Positions 9,353-18,400 of a DNA stretch of 64,000 nt are shown here, in pieces. Origin of the DNA: Brachymonas sp049977365 (GTDB lineage: Bacteria > Pseudomonadota > Gammaproteobacteria > Burkholderiales > Burkholderiaceae_C). The DNA lies in NCBI RefSeq assembly GCF_049977365.1, contig NZ_JBNGEN010000006.1, positions 121,422 through 185,421 on the forward strand. The letters are read 5' to 3'. Positions within the stretch are counted from its first letter, which is position 1. Every line of letters begins with the position of its first letter. The notes under the pieces were generated by a model. It was given only the letters and a program-made list of their open reading frames with translations. It made no database searches and was not told where the DNA came from. The position numbers and the translations under genes are program-made.

Positions 9353-10504
9353 ATGTCCGCGCAGTCCATTCCCTCCTGCCCCCGCCCGCTGGCCGGCACC
9401 GCTCTCGCCATGCTGTTCTGCACCCTGGTCGCCTGGAGTCCCACGGCACAGGCCCAGACCTTGCCCGCCAGCCTCTCCACCGAGCACACCGAGCACACCG
9501 AGCACACCGAGCACACCGAGCACACCGAGCCGTCCTCGGCTGCTACCTCCTCATGGCAGCCTGTGGCATCGTCCCATGCTCCTCTGACACACCACGGGCA
9601 TGACCACGCAGCGGTGCAGAGCGCGGCACAGGGGCATGCGCATGCCTCTGAGCCTGTGCAGCCTCAGGCTCCCCTGCTGCCCTCCATGGCGGCTGCGCCA
9701 TCCGCACCCGCTCCCTCCGCTGCACCCGTCCACTCCCACGGCGCCTCCATGGACGCCCAGAGTGGCGCCGCACCCGCCGATGCGCGCGACCCCCATGCCT
9801 ACGCGGACGGCTATCGGCGCGGCATCGGTCCCTACGCCCTGCCGGGAGTTCCGCCCCTGCACCTCGACGACACCCACCCCTTCGGCACATGGATGATCGA
9901 CCGCCTCGAACGCGGCCACAGCCCTGCCGGCACCTTCGGCGCCTACGACATGCAGCTCAGCTACGGCACCGCCTACGACCGCGCCCTCCTCAAGGCCGAA
10001 GGCGAAATCGCCCACAGCCGCCTGCACGAATCCCGCACCGAAGCCCTCTGGAGCCACGCCATCGCCCCCTTCTGGGATCTGCAGACCGGCCTGCGCGCCG
10101 ACACCTTCTCGGGCGGCACCAGCCGCGCCTGGCTGGCCCTGGGCGTGCAGGGCGTCACGCCCTACTGGGTCGAAGTCGACGCCACCGCCTACTTCGGCGA
10201 TGCCGGCCGCACCGCCCTGCGCCTGTCGGCCGACTACGACCTGCGCCTCACCCAGCGCCTCGTCCTCCAGCCCCGGGTCGAAGTGGCCCTCTACGGCCGC
10301 GACGACCCTGCCAACGGCATCGGCAGTGGTCTGTCCTCCACCACCGCCGGCCTGCGCCTGCGCTACGCATTCGGCCGCCAGTGGGCCCCCTACATCGGCG
10401 TCGAGCGCCGCCTCCTCTCCGGCCGCACAGCCGACATGGCCCGCACCGCCGGAGAACCCACCGGCGACACCCGCTGGCTCATCGGCCTGCGTCTGTGGTT
10501 CTGA
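9353..10504 (+). CDS. copB: outer-membrane copper resistance protein CopB
   Basis: 383-residue protein with a signal peptide (ends near TAQAQ, residue 35). A His/Met/Ala-rich N-terminal half (residues 36-140) probably binds copper. The C-terminal CopB barrel domain contains AYDMQLSYGTAYDRALLKAEGE and GLRLRYAFGRQWAPYIGVE and ends in an outer-membrane-type aromatic residue (LRLWF). The start ATG has GGAAGA 6 bases upstream and is preferred to an in-frame ATG nine codons earlier. Just after the signal peptide the triplet Glu-His-Thr is repeated five times by an exact 9-bp tandem repeat. It lies 93 bp after copA and is probably co-transcribed. Confidence 0.9.
   Translation: MSAQSIPSCPRPLAGTALAMLFCTLVAWSPTAQAQTLPASLSTEHTEHTEHTEHTEHTEPSSAATSSWQPVASSHAPLTHHGHDHAAVQSAAQGHAHASEPVQPQAPLLPSMAAAPSAPAPSAAPVHSHGASMDAQSGAAPADARDPHAYADGYRRGIGPYALPGVPPLHLDDTHPFGTWMIDRLERGHSPAGTFGAYDMQLSYGTAYDRALLKAEGEIAHSRLHESRTEALWSHAIAPFWDLQTGLRADTFSGGTSRAWLALGVQGVTPYWVEVDATAYFGDAGRTALRLSADYDLRLTQRLVLQPRVEVALYGRDDPANGIGSGLSSTTAGLRLRYAFGRQWAPYIGVERRLLSGRTADMARTAGEPTGDTRWLIGLRLWF
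9482..9526 (+). repeat. 9-bp tandem repeat, five copies, inside copB
   Basis: The unit gagcacacc is repeated five times without a mismatch and adds Glu-His-Thr each time. Because the unit is a multiple of three, copy-number changes would lengthen or shorten a potential metal-binding stretch without frameshift. Confidence 0.9.
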
Positions 10505-10763
10505 TCCTGCGTTTCCATCGCCGTCACCTGCATGGCGACTCTTTTCCCGGCACCCAGCAGTGGAGCTGCGTCCCGGCAACCCACCCCCAGCTCACCCCCG
10601 CCATCCCCACAGGCACCGTCACCGTGATGTCCTGAAGGCACACTCGCCCGGCTGCCCCCTCGGCAGCCCGGCCAGACGCCGCTTCCTCCGGCCGCCATCC
10701 GCATGACAAAATCGACCGGATGCGCGGCCCTGTGCCGCACGAGGTTCCGGAGGAAAAACACCC

Positions 10764-12170
10764 ATGAATGACATCATCTGCCCCCACTGCCACAAAGCCT
10801 TCAAGATCGACGAGGCCGGGTACGCCGATATCCTGCGGCAGGTGCGTGACGATGCGTTCGAGCAGCAGCTGCACGAAAGGCTGGAGCTGGCCGAAAAGGA
10901 CAAGCAAAGTGCGGTCGATCTCATCAGGGCTCAATTCGCCGCCGAGCTGCAACAAGCGGCCGCAGCCAAAGATGCCGCCATCCAGACCCTGCAGGCCAAG
11001 GTGGCCTCCGCCGGCCAGGAGCAGCAGCTGGCAGTGGCCCGGGCACTGGGCAGTGCCGAGAAAGAACGCGACGCGCTCGCCCACCAGTTGGCGCAGGTCC
11101 AGCGCGACCACGAAGCCGCAGCCGCACTGGCGCAGGCCCAGCGCATGGCCGAGCTGCAGCAGGCCGCAGCCGCCAGCGCGGCCAGAATCCAGGCCCTGCA
11201 GGCCCAGCTGGACGCCGCTACCAGAGACCAGCAACTGGCCGTCACCCAGGCCTTGGGCACGGTGGAAAAGCAGCGGGACGAGTTCAAAAGCCGCTTTGAG
11301 CAGGCCCAGCTCGAAAAGCGCTTGGCCGAGCAGTCCCTCAAAGAGAAATACGAGCTCCAGATCAAAGAGCGCGAAGACGCCATCGAACGCCTCAAGGACC
11401 TCAAGGCCAAGCTCTCCACCAAAATGGTCGGCGAAACCCTGGAGCAGCACTGCGAAACCGAGTTCAACCGCCTCCGCGCCACCGCCTTCCCGTGTGCCTA
11501 CTTCGAAAAGGACAACGACGCCAGCAGCGGCAGCAAGGGTGACTACATCTTCAGGGACGCGGATCCGGCGGGCACCGAAATCGTCTCGATCATGTTCGAG
11601 ATGAAAAACGAAAGCGACACCACCGTGACCCGGAAGAAGAACGAAGACTTCTTCAAGGAGCTCGACAAGGACCGCACCGAAAAAGGCTGTGAATACGCCG
11701 TGCTGGTCTCGCTGCTGGAACCCGAGAGCGAGCTCTACAACACCGGCATCATCGACGTGTCGCACCGCTACCCCAAGATGTACGTGGTGCGTCCGCAGTT
11801 CTTCATCCCCATCATCACCCTGCTGCGCAACGCCGGGCTGAACTCGCTCAAGTACAAGACCGAGCTGGCCCTGGTGAAGTCCCAGAACATCGACATCACG
11901 AACTTCGAGAACCAGCTGGAGAGCTTCAAGAGCGCATTCGGCAAGAACTACGACCTGGCGTCACGGCGCTTCCAGACCGCCATCGATGAAATCGACAAAT
12001 CCATCGACCACCTGCAAAAGACCAAAGAAGCCCTGCAGGGCGCCGACCGCAACCTGCGTCTGGCCAACGACAAGGCACAGGACGTCACCATCAAGAAACT
12101 CACGCGAGGCAACCCCACCATGGCCGCCAAGTTTGCCGAGCTCAAGCAGGTCGCCAGGGATGCGGAATAA
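10764..12170 (+). CDS. DUF2130 coiled-coil protein with nuclease-like motif
   Basis: 468-residue cytosolic protein of uncharacterised family DUF2130. It opens with a CPHCH motif (C6, C9) resembling half a zinc ribbon. A long Ala/Gln/Glu-rich coiled coil follows at about residues 25-220, containing two related copies of a segment of about 57 residues (AELQQAAAAKDAAIQTL and AELQQAAAASAARIQAL). The conserved globular part runs from about 225 to 440. There a GDYIFRD strand (D260) followed by IMFEMKNE (E279-x-K281) looks like the D...ExK signature of PD-(D/E)xK nucleases; this reading is inference. GGAGG lies 10 bases before the ATG. Only 12 bases separate its stop from mod, so it looks like the first gene of a DUF2130-mod-fic-res operon. 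Confidence 0.82.
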   Translation: MNDIICPHCHKAFKIDEAGYADILRQVRDDAFEQQLHERLELAEKDKQSAVDLIRAQFAAELQQAAAAKDAAIQTLQAKVASAGQEQQLAVARALGSAEKERDALAHQLAQVQRDHEAAAALAQAQRMAELQQAAAASAARIQALQAQLDAATRDQQLAVTQALGTVEKQRDEFKSRFEQAQLEKRLAEQSLKEKYELQIKEREDAIERLKDLKAKLSTKMVGETLEQHCETEFNRLRATAFPCAYFEKDNDASSGSKGDYIFRDADPAGTEIVSIMFEMKNESDTTVTRKKNEDFFKELDKDRTEKGCEYAVLVSLLEPESELYNTGIIDVSHRYPKMYVVRPQFFIPIITLLRNAGLNSLKYKTELALVKSQNIDITNFENQLESFKSAFGKNYDLASRRFQTAIDEIDKSIDHLQKTKEALQGADRNLRLANDKAQDVTIKKLTRGNPTMAAKFAELKQVARDAE

Positions 12171-12182
12171 CGGAACAGCACC

Positions 12183-14144
12183 ATGGAAAAAATGAAAATG
12201 CACTCCCCCAACCTCACGCAGGACCACATCGCCCGCATGCGCGATCTGTTCCCGGGCTGCGTCACCGAGGCCCGGGGGCCAGATGGCCATGTGAAACTGG
12301 CAGTGGACTTTGACCAGCTGCGGCAAGAGCTGGCGGAGTCGATCGTCGAAGGCCCCCAGGAGCGTTACCAGCTGAACTGGCCCGGCAAGCGCGAGGCGCT
12401 GCTCACGGCCAATGCGCCCATAGCCAAGACGCTGCGCCCCTGCCGCGAAGAAAGCGTGGATTTCGATACGACGAAAAACCTGTTCATTGAGGGCGATAAC
12501 CTGGATGCGCTGAAGCTGTTGCAGGAAACGTATCTCGGGAAGGTCAAGCTGATCTACATTGACCCGCCATACAACACAGGGAAGGACTTCATCTACAAGG
12601 ACGACTTCAGCAGCGACGTTGGTGACTACCTGCAGCAGTCTAGTCAGACTGATTCAGAGGGCGGTCGATTGGTCGCCAATACCGAGGCAAACGGTCGCTT
12701 TCACTCTGATTGGCTGAGCATGATCTACCCGCGACTTAAGCTCGCACGCAATCTGCTGCGGGAAGACGGAGCGATCCTGATCTCAATCGACGACAACGAG
12801 GCCGACAACCTTCGCAAGGTTTGCGACGAAGTCTTTGGCGAAGAGAACTGCGTGGGTCAGATTGTCTGGCAGCGGTCCAAGAAGGGCGATTCGAAGCTGA
12901 TCGCCAAGGTCCACGAGTACATCCTCTGCTACGTCCGTGACAAGGACTCGGTACTCGCCAATGGCGTTTGGCGCCGTCCGAAGGAAGGTGCCGATCAAGT
13001 GCTCGCGAAATATGCAGAGCTGCGAGCCAGCCTAGGGACAAATCACGAGGCCATTCGCGTGGAAATGCAAGCTTGGTACAAGCAACTTCCAAGCGATGAT
13101 CCTCGCAAGGCCCACAAGCATTACAACTGGTCTGATGACCGCGGGTTGTACTTCGCGGATAACTTTGCAGGTCCGGATGACGGCCGTGAGTCTCGGCCAC
13201 GCCACGACATCCTGCACCCAGTCACAGGAAAGTCGTGCAAGAAGCCGTCAACAGGTTGGCGGTGGGACGGGGAAAAGACCAAATGGGCTCTTGCGCAGAC
13301 CCCGCCACGCATTCACTTTGGGCCTGACGAGACGACGATCCCGACGCGGAAGAGTTACCTGTTTGAAATCGACAGCGAGCCGTACTCGTCCGTGTTCTAC
13401 CGAGACGGCCGTTCTGCAACGCTGGAAGTTGAAGAACTCGTCGGCAAAGGCTGGTTTCCTTTCCCGAAGAATACCGATGTCCTGACCGAGTTGATCGAGC
13501 TGATTACCAAGCCCGATGACATCATTCTTGACTTCTTTGCCGGTTCAGGCAGCACAGGGCATGCGGTCATGAAAGTGAACCAGGCGCACGGGTCCAAACG
13601 GCGATTCATCCTGGTACAGATTCCCGAGGAAACAGGGCGTACAGGCTACGCGACGATTGCCGACATCACAAAAAAGCGTCTGCGAGAGGCTGGCAAGAAG
13701 ATCACCTCTGGCGGTGCTATCGGTGCCGGGGACATCGGCTTTCGGGCGTTGAAGATTGATACATCGAACATGGCCGACATCTTTTATTCACCCGATGCGT
13801 TGGAGAAGCCCAACCTCGACATGTTCGTCGACAACATCAAACCCGACCGCACGCCCGAAGACCTGCTGTTCCAGGTGATGCTCGACTGGGGCGTGGACCT
13901 TGCGCTGCCCATCGCCAGACAGACCCTGCAGGGCAAGGAGGTGTTTCTGGTGGACGGCAATGCACTGGTCGCCTGCTTCGATGCGCACGGCGGGGTGGAT
14001 GAGGACTTCGTGAAAGAGCTGGCCAAGGTGCAGCCGCTGCGCGTGGTGTTCCGCGACGCGGGCTTCAAGGACAGTGCGGTCAAGATCAACGTGGAGCAAA
14101 TCTTCAGGCTGCTGTCGCCAGCCACCGAAGTCAAGTGCATCTGA
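12183..14144 (+). CDS. mod: type III restriction-modification methyltransferase (Mod)
   Basis: 653-residue adenine-specific DNA methyltransferase that would give sequence recognition to the type III system and protect host DNA. Motif IV DPPYNTGKDFIYKDDF begins at residue 127 and the AdoMet motif DFFAGSGSTGH follows at about 449, the beta-class order usual for Mod. The region between them (about 150-440) should hold the target-recognition domain; its DNA (about 12600-13780) is visibly less GC-rich than the flanks, suggesting exchange of the specificity segment. The C-terminal part (about 530-653) returns to local composition. No simple-sequence repeat suggesting phase variation was seen. The stop lies 10 bases before fic. 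Confidence 0.92.
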   Translation: MEKMKMHSPNLTQDHIARMRDLFPGCVTEARGPDGHVKLAVDFDQLRQELAESIVEGPQERYQLNWPGKREALLTANAPIAKTLRPCREESVDFDTTKNLFIEGDNLDALKLLQETYLGKVKLIYIDPPYNTGKDFIYKDDFSSDVGDYLQQSSQTDSEGGRLVANTEANGRFHSDWLSMIYPRLKLARNLLREDGAILISIDDNEADNLRKVCDEVFGEENCVGQIVWQRSKKGDSKLIAKVHEYILCYVRDKDSVLANGVWRRPKEGADQVLAKYAELRASLGTNHEAIRVEMQAWYKQLPSDDPRKAHKHYNWSDDRGLYFADNFAGPDDGRESRPRHDILHPVTGKSCKKPSTGWRWDGEKTKWALAQTPPRIHFGPDETTIPTRKSYLFEIDSEPYSSVFYRDGRSATLEVEELVGKGWFPFPKNTDVLTELIELITKPDDIILDFFAGSGSTGHAVMKVNQAHGSKRRFILVQIPEETGRTGYATIADITKKRLREAGKKITSGGAIGAGDIGFRALKIDTSNMADIFYSPDALEKPNLDMFVDNIKPDRTPEDLLFQVMLDWGVDLALPIARQTLQGKEVFLVDGNALVACFDAHGGVDEDFVKELAKVQPLRVVFRDAGFKDSAVKINVEQIFRLLSPATEVKCI

Positions 14145-14154
14145 GGAGCCGGGC

Positions 14155-15270
14155 ATGCAACCTTACGTACCAGACACCTTGCCTTTGACGGCGTTGGACT
14201 ATCAACGGCTATTGCCCCTGGTGGGGCAGGCCAATGCCGCGCTGGCGCGTTACGATGGCCTGTTGCAGGGCATCCCCAACCCAGCGGTGATGCTCTCGCC
14301 TTTGACCACGCAGGAGGCTGTGCTCTCCAGCAAGATCGAGGGCACGCAGGCCACGGTAGACGAGGTGCTGGAGCAAGAGGCCGGCATGTTGAAAGAGGGC
14401 GAGAAGTTTCAGGATATTCAGGAAATTTCCAACTACCGTCAGGCGCTGTACGTCGCCCGTGACCATTTGCAGGAGTATCCCATCCGGTTGAGTTTTGTGC
14501 GCGAGTTGCACCGGATTCTGATGAACAGCGTGCGCGGCCAGGATAAGACGCCCGGCGAGTTTCGGCGGGATCAGAACTGGATTGGCAAGTACGGCTGCGC
14601 CATGGAGCAAGCCACGTTTGTGCCACCCAATCCGATCCAGCTGCCTGACCACTTGCAGGCTTGGGAGCGCTACGTGGATGGTGCGGATGTGGATTTTTTG
14701 TTGCAGACAGCTGTGGTGCATGCGCAGTTTGAACTGCTGCATCCATTCAAGGACGGCAACGGACGGATTGGACGCATTCTGATTCCCCTGTTTCTGTATC
14801 AGAAGAAGGCCTTGTCGCAACCCATGTTCTATCTGTCGGAGTATCTGGAGAACCATCGGGAAGACTACTACGAGAGACTCAAGGCCATCTCGGTCGATGG
14901 CGACTGGAACGACTGGATCGCCTTCTTTTTGCAGGCGATCGTGACGCAGGCCGGGCAGAACAGTGCCCGTGTGACCGCCATTCAAGCGTTGTATGAAGAT
15001 ATGAAGCTGGCTATTCAGGCGGCTACGCACTCGCAATACACCGTGCATGTGCTGGACGCCATTTTCAGCAAGCCGATCTTCCGTTCGTCCGACCTGACAG
15101 CTCAACTGCATCGGGACTTCGGTATCCACGAAAAGACAACGCCCGGCCTCTTGCGGCAGATGAAGGACGCCGGGATCTTGCGGGAGCTGGAGGCGGGCAG
15201 CGGTCGACGACCCGCGACTCTGTGCTTCCCCCGCCTGGTCAACCTGGCCGAGGGGCGTGATGTCTTCTGA
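14155..15270 (+). CDS. Fic family protein with N-terminal inhibitory motif and C-terminal winged helix
   Basis: 371 residues. Fic proteins usually transfer AMP from ATP to a hydroxyl of a target protein. The core HPFKDGNGRIGR begins at H196 and has every canonical residue, so activity is plausible. An SSKIEGT stretch (S58 to G63) matches the inhibitory (S/T)xxxE(G/N) motif placed N-terminal to the Fic domain, the intramolecular class II arrangement, so it may be autoinhibited. The last 70 residues (EKTTPGLLRQMKDAGILREL and following) look like a winged helix that could bind DNA. GAGGAG lies 6 bases before the ATG, inside the end of mod. Its position between mod and res suggests co-expression with restriction; the target is unknown. 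Confidence 0.9.
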   Translation: MQPYVPDTLPLTALDYQRLLPLVGQANAALARYDGLLQGIPNPAVMLSPLTTQEAVLSSKIEGTQATVDEVLEQEAGMLKEGEKFQDIQEISNYRQALYVARDHLQEYPIRLSFVRELHRILMNSVRGQDKTPGEFRRDQNWIGKYGCAMEQATFVPPNPIQLPDHLQAWERYVDGADVDFLLQTAVVHAQFELLHPFKDGNGRIGRILIPLFLYQKKALSQPMFYLSEYLENHREDYYERLKAISVDGDWNDWIAFFLQAIVTQAGQNSARVTAIQALYEDMKLAIQAATHSQYTVHVLDAIFSKPIFRSSDLTAQLHRDFGIHEKTTPGLLRQMKDAGILRELEAGSGRRPATLCFPRLVNLAEGRDVF

Positions 15271-15275
15271 GCATC

Positions 15276-15373
15276 TTGTGGAGCCTGGGTGAGTGACAAC
15301 GGGATTTGTGGAGTCTGTTTTGTGTTTTGGGCTCCACAAGCTGTGTAGTGGAGTTTTCAGGCTCCACAAATCC
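15276..15373. promoter_or_regulatory. four-box inverted array between fic and res
   Basis: TTGTGGAG(C/T)C boxes occur forward at 15276-15287 and 15306-15317 and inverted at 15329-15340 and 15358-15369. The centres are about 30, 23 and 29 bp apart, so the array is symmetric around 15323. The second and fourth boxes extend to a 16-bp inverted match with one mismatch (15302-15317 with 15358-15373). This looks like an operator for a symmetric DNA-binding protein, although the RNA could also fold into a long stem. An AT-rich stretch at 15390-15445 follows and could hold a res promoter. Confidence 0.6.
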
Positions 15374-15478
15374 GGGGCAATGGGAGATTGCTGATGGATT
15401 TCCGAATATTTTCAATGAAATCATATGGTTATTTGCTTTTTGGATTTCAGGGCCGCTGAGAGGTTGTGAGGGGAAACC

Positions 15479-18400
15479 ATGAAACTCAAGTTCAAGACCC
15501 AGGCCTACCAGTCGGCTGCGGTGCAGGCCGTGGTGGACTGCTTCACGGGGCAGCCGCCCGCATCGGCGGAGGCTGTCAGCTACCGCGTGGATCCGGGGCA
15601 TGTCGCCTGTGGCGGTATGCTGGGCAGCACGGTCACCAGCGAGGATGGCTTCAGGAACGCAGATCTGGCACTGACGGATCAGCAGGTGCTGCACAACATC
15701 CAGGAGGTGCAGCGCGGGCAGAATCTGCCCGTGTCGGGCACGCTGGATGGCTTCTTTACCCTGAACGCCAAGCGTGAGCGGGTGCCTGTGACAAGGCAGT
15801 ACACGGAGGTGGCCAGGGCCATTTCCAGGGTGCACCTCGATATCGAGATGGAAACGGGCACGGGCAAGACGTACTGCTACATCAAGACGATTTTCGAGCT
15901 CAACCGCCGCTACGGCTGGAGCAAGTTCATCATTGTCGTGCCGAGCATCGCCATTCGGGAAGGGGTGGCCAAGTCGCTGGAGATCACCGCCGAGCACTTT
16001 CTGGAGTCCTACCAGAAGAAGGCGCGCTTCTTCATCTACAACTCCCGGCAGCTGCATCATCTGGAGAGCTTTGCATCGGACGCGGGCATCAACGTCATGG
16101 TCATCAACGTGCAGGCGTTCAATGCCAAGGGCAAGGACAATCGCCGCATCTATGAGGTGCTGGATGATTTCCAGTCCCGCCGCCCGATCGATGTCATCCG
16201 GGCCAACAGGCCGATCCTGATTCTGGACGAGCCGCAGAGAATGGAAGGCGCACAGACCCTGAAGTCTCTGGAAGAGTTCCATGCCCTGATGGTGCTGCGC
16301 TACTCGGCCACGCACAGAACCACGCACCACAAGATTCACCGCCTGGACGCGCTGGATGCCTACAACCAGAAGCTGGTGAAAAAGATCGCTGCACGGGGCA
16401 TCTCGGTAAAGGGGCTGGCCGGCACCGCAGGCTACCTGTATCTGCAGTCCGTCGAGATTTCGAGCAAGAAGCCTCCCGAGGCACGCGTCGAGTTCGAGCG
16501 CAGGCTGGCAGGGGGGCGCATCAAGCGGGTTGTGAAGCTGCTGTCCAGGGGGGACAACCTGTATGACCTGTCTCACCAGTTGGACCAGTACCGCGACGGC
16601 TTCGTGGTGTCCGACATCAACGCCCATACGGACACCCTGAGCTTCACGAACGGGGTGCAGCTGCGGGTGGGAGATGTCACCGGTGACGTGACCGAGGCGG
16701 CGTTGCGCCGCATCCAGATCCGCGAGGCCATCAAGGCCCACTTCGACAAGGAGCAGGCTCTGTTCCAGCAGGGCGTGAAGGTCCTGACGCTGTACTTCAT
16801 CGACGAGGTGGCCAAGTACCGCGACTATGCGCAGCCCGACACCAAGGGCGACTATGCGCGCATCTTCGAAGAGGAATACAACCTGTACCTCAACGAGATG
16901 CTGGACCTGGATGAGACGCCGTATGTCCAGTACCTCAGGGGCATCACGGCCGAGAAGACCCACAGAGGGTACTTTTCCATCGACAAGAAGACGAGGCGGG
17001 AAGTCAATCCCGACATCGAGAAGCGCGGCGAGAATGCGGGCCTGTCCAACGACGTGGAGGCATACGACCTGATACTGAAGAACAAGGAGCGTTTGCTGTC
17101 GCTGGATGAACCGGTGCGCTTCATCTTCTCGCATTCGGCGCTGCGCGAAGGCTGGGACAACCCCAACGTGTTCGTGATCTGTGCGCTCAAGCACAGCGAC
17201 AACACGATCTCTCGCCGTCAGGAGGTGGGGCGGGGGCTGCGCATTTCGGTCAACCAGCAGGGTGAACGCATGGACGATCCCGTGACGGTCCATGACGTGA
17301 ATGTGCTGACGGTGGTGGCGAGCGAGAGTTACGGGGACTTCGTTGCGGCGCTGCAGAAGGACATTGCCGAATCGCTTTCTGCCCGCCCGCAGGTGGCCGA
17401 CGAGGCCTTCTTTACCGGCAAGATCCTGAAGACAGCCACAGGCAACGTGGAGGTCACCCCGCAGCTGGCCAGGCATATCTACAAGTACCTGCTCAAGAAC
17501 GACTACACGGACGATGCCGACCACATCACGGGCACGTATCACGCTGCGAAGCAGACGGATGTCCTGGCCGAGCTGCCGCCAGAGCTCAGGCCCTATGCAG
17601 CCCAGGTCTACCAGCTGATCGACAGCGTGTTCAGTGTCAGCCAGCTGCCCGAGATCGGCGACGACCGCCGTCCCAAAAGGAATCCGCTCAACGCCAACTT
17701 TGACCGGCAGGAGTTCAGGGCTCTGTGGAACCGCATCAATCGCAAGGCGGCGTACAGCGTCAGCTTCAAGGAGTCCGAGCTGGTCCAGAAGGCGGTGGCG
17801 GTGCTCAACGACAGGGACGCTGGCCTGCGCGTTACGCCGCTGCAATATACGATCCAGCGCGGCGAGCAGGCCGAGTCCATTACCTACGAAGGACTGCAAG
17901 CGGGAGATGCGTTCAGGCTCAAGGCTTCGGAAACCGAGAGCAACTATGTGTCGGCGCACTCGGCCGTCAGGTACGACCTGATCGGCAAGCTGGCTGAGGG
18001 CACGCAGCTGACTCGCCGCACGATTGCTGAAATTCTGAAAGGCATGAACGCCGCAGTGTTTGCGCAGTTCAGAACCAATCCGGAGAATTTCATTGCCGAA
18101 GCCATTCGCCTGATCAACGAGCAAAAGGCCACGGTCATCGTCGAGCATTTGGCCTATGACGAGGTGGAGGACAAGTATGACCTGGATATTTTCACCGCCA
18201 GCCAGAGTCATCAGGACTTCAGCAAGGCTGGAGAAAAACTGCGGCATCACATCTACGACTATGTGCTGACCGATTCTCTTGTGGAACGTCGATTCGTGAC
18301 GGAGCTGGACACCAGCAGCGACGTGGTGGTGTATGCCAAGCTGCCGCGTGGTTTTCTGATTCCTACGCCCGTAGGAAACTACAACCCGGATTGGGCCATC

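Noticed and set aside
7256..9523. 755-codon open frame opposite copA
   Set aside because: Gly/His/Val-rich shadow of the multicopper oxidase with no motif of its own.
10505..10763. Gene or terminator between copB and the DUF2130 gene
   Set aside because: Only a weak 5-bp stem (TCGCC/GGCGA) before a short T-run was seen, and no coding signal.
12183..14144. Phase-variable mod gene
   Set aside because: No tandem simple repeat was seen in or just before the gene.
15276..15373. CRISPR array
   Set aside because: The boxes are only about 12 bp, half are inverted, and there are no uniform spacers or cas genes.
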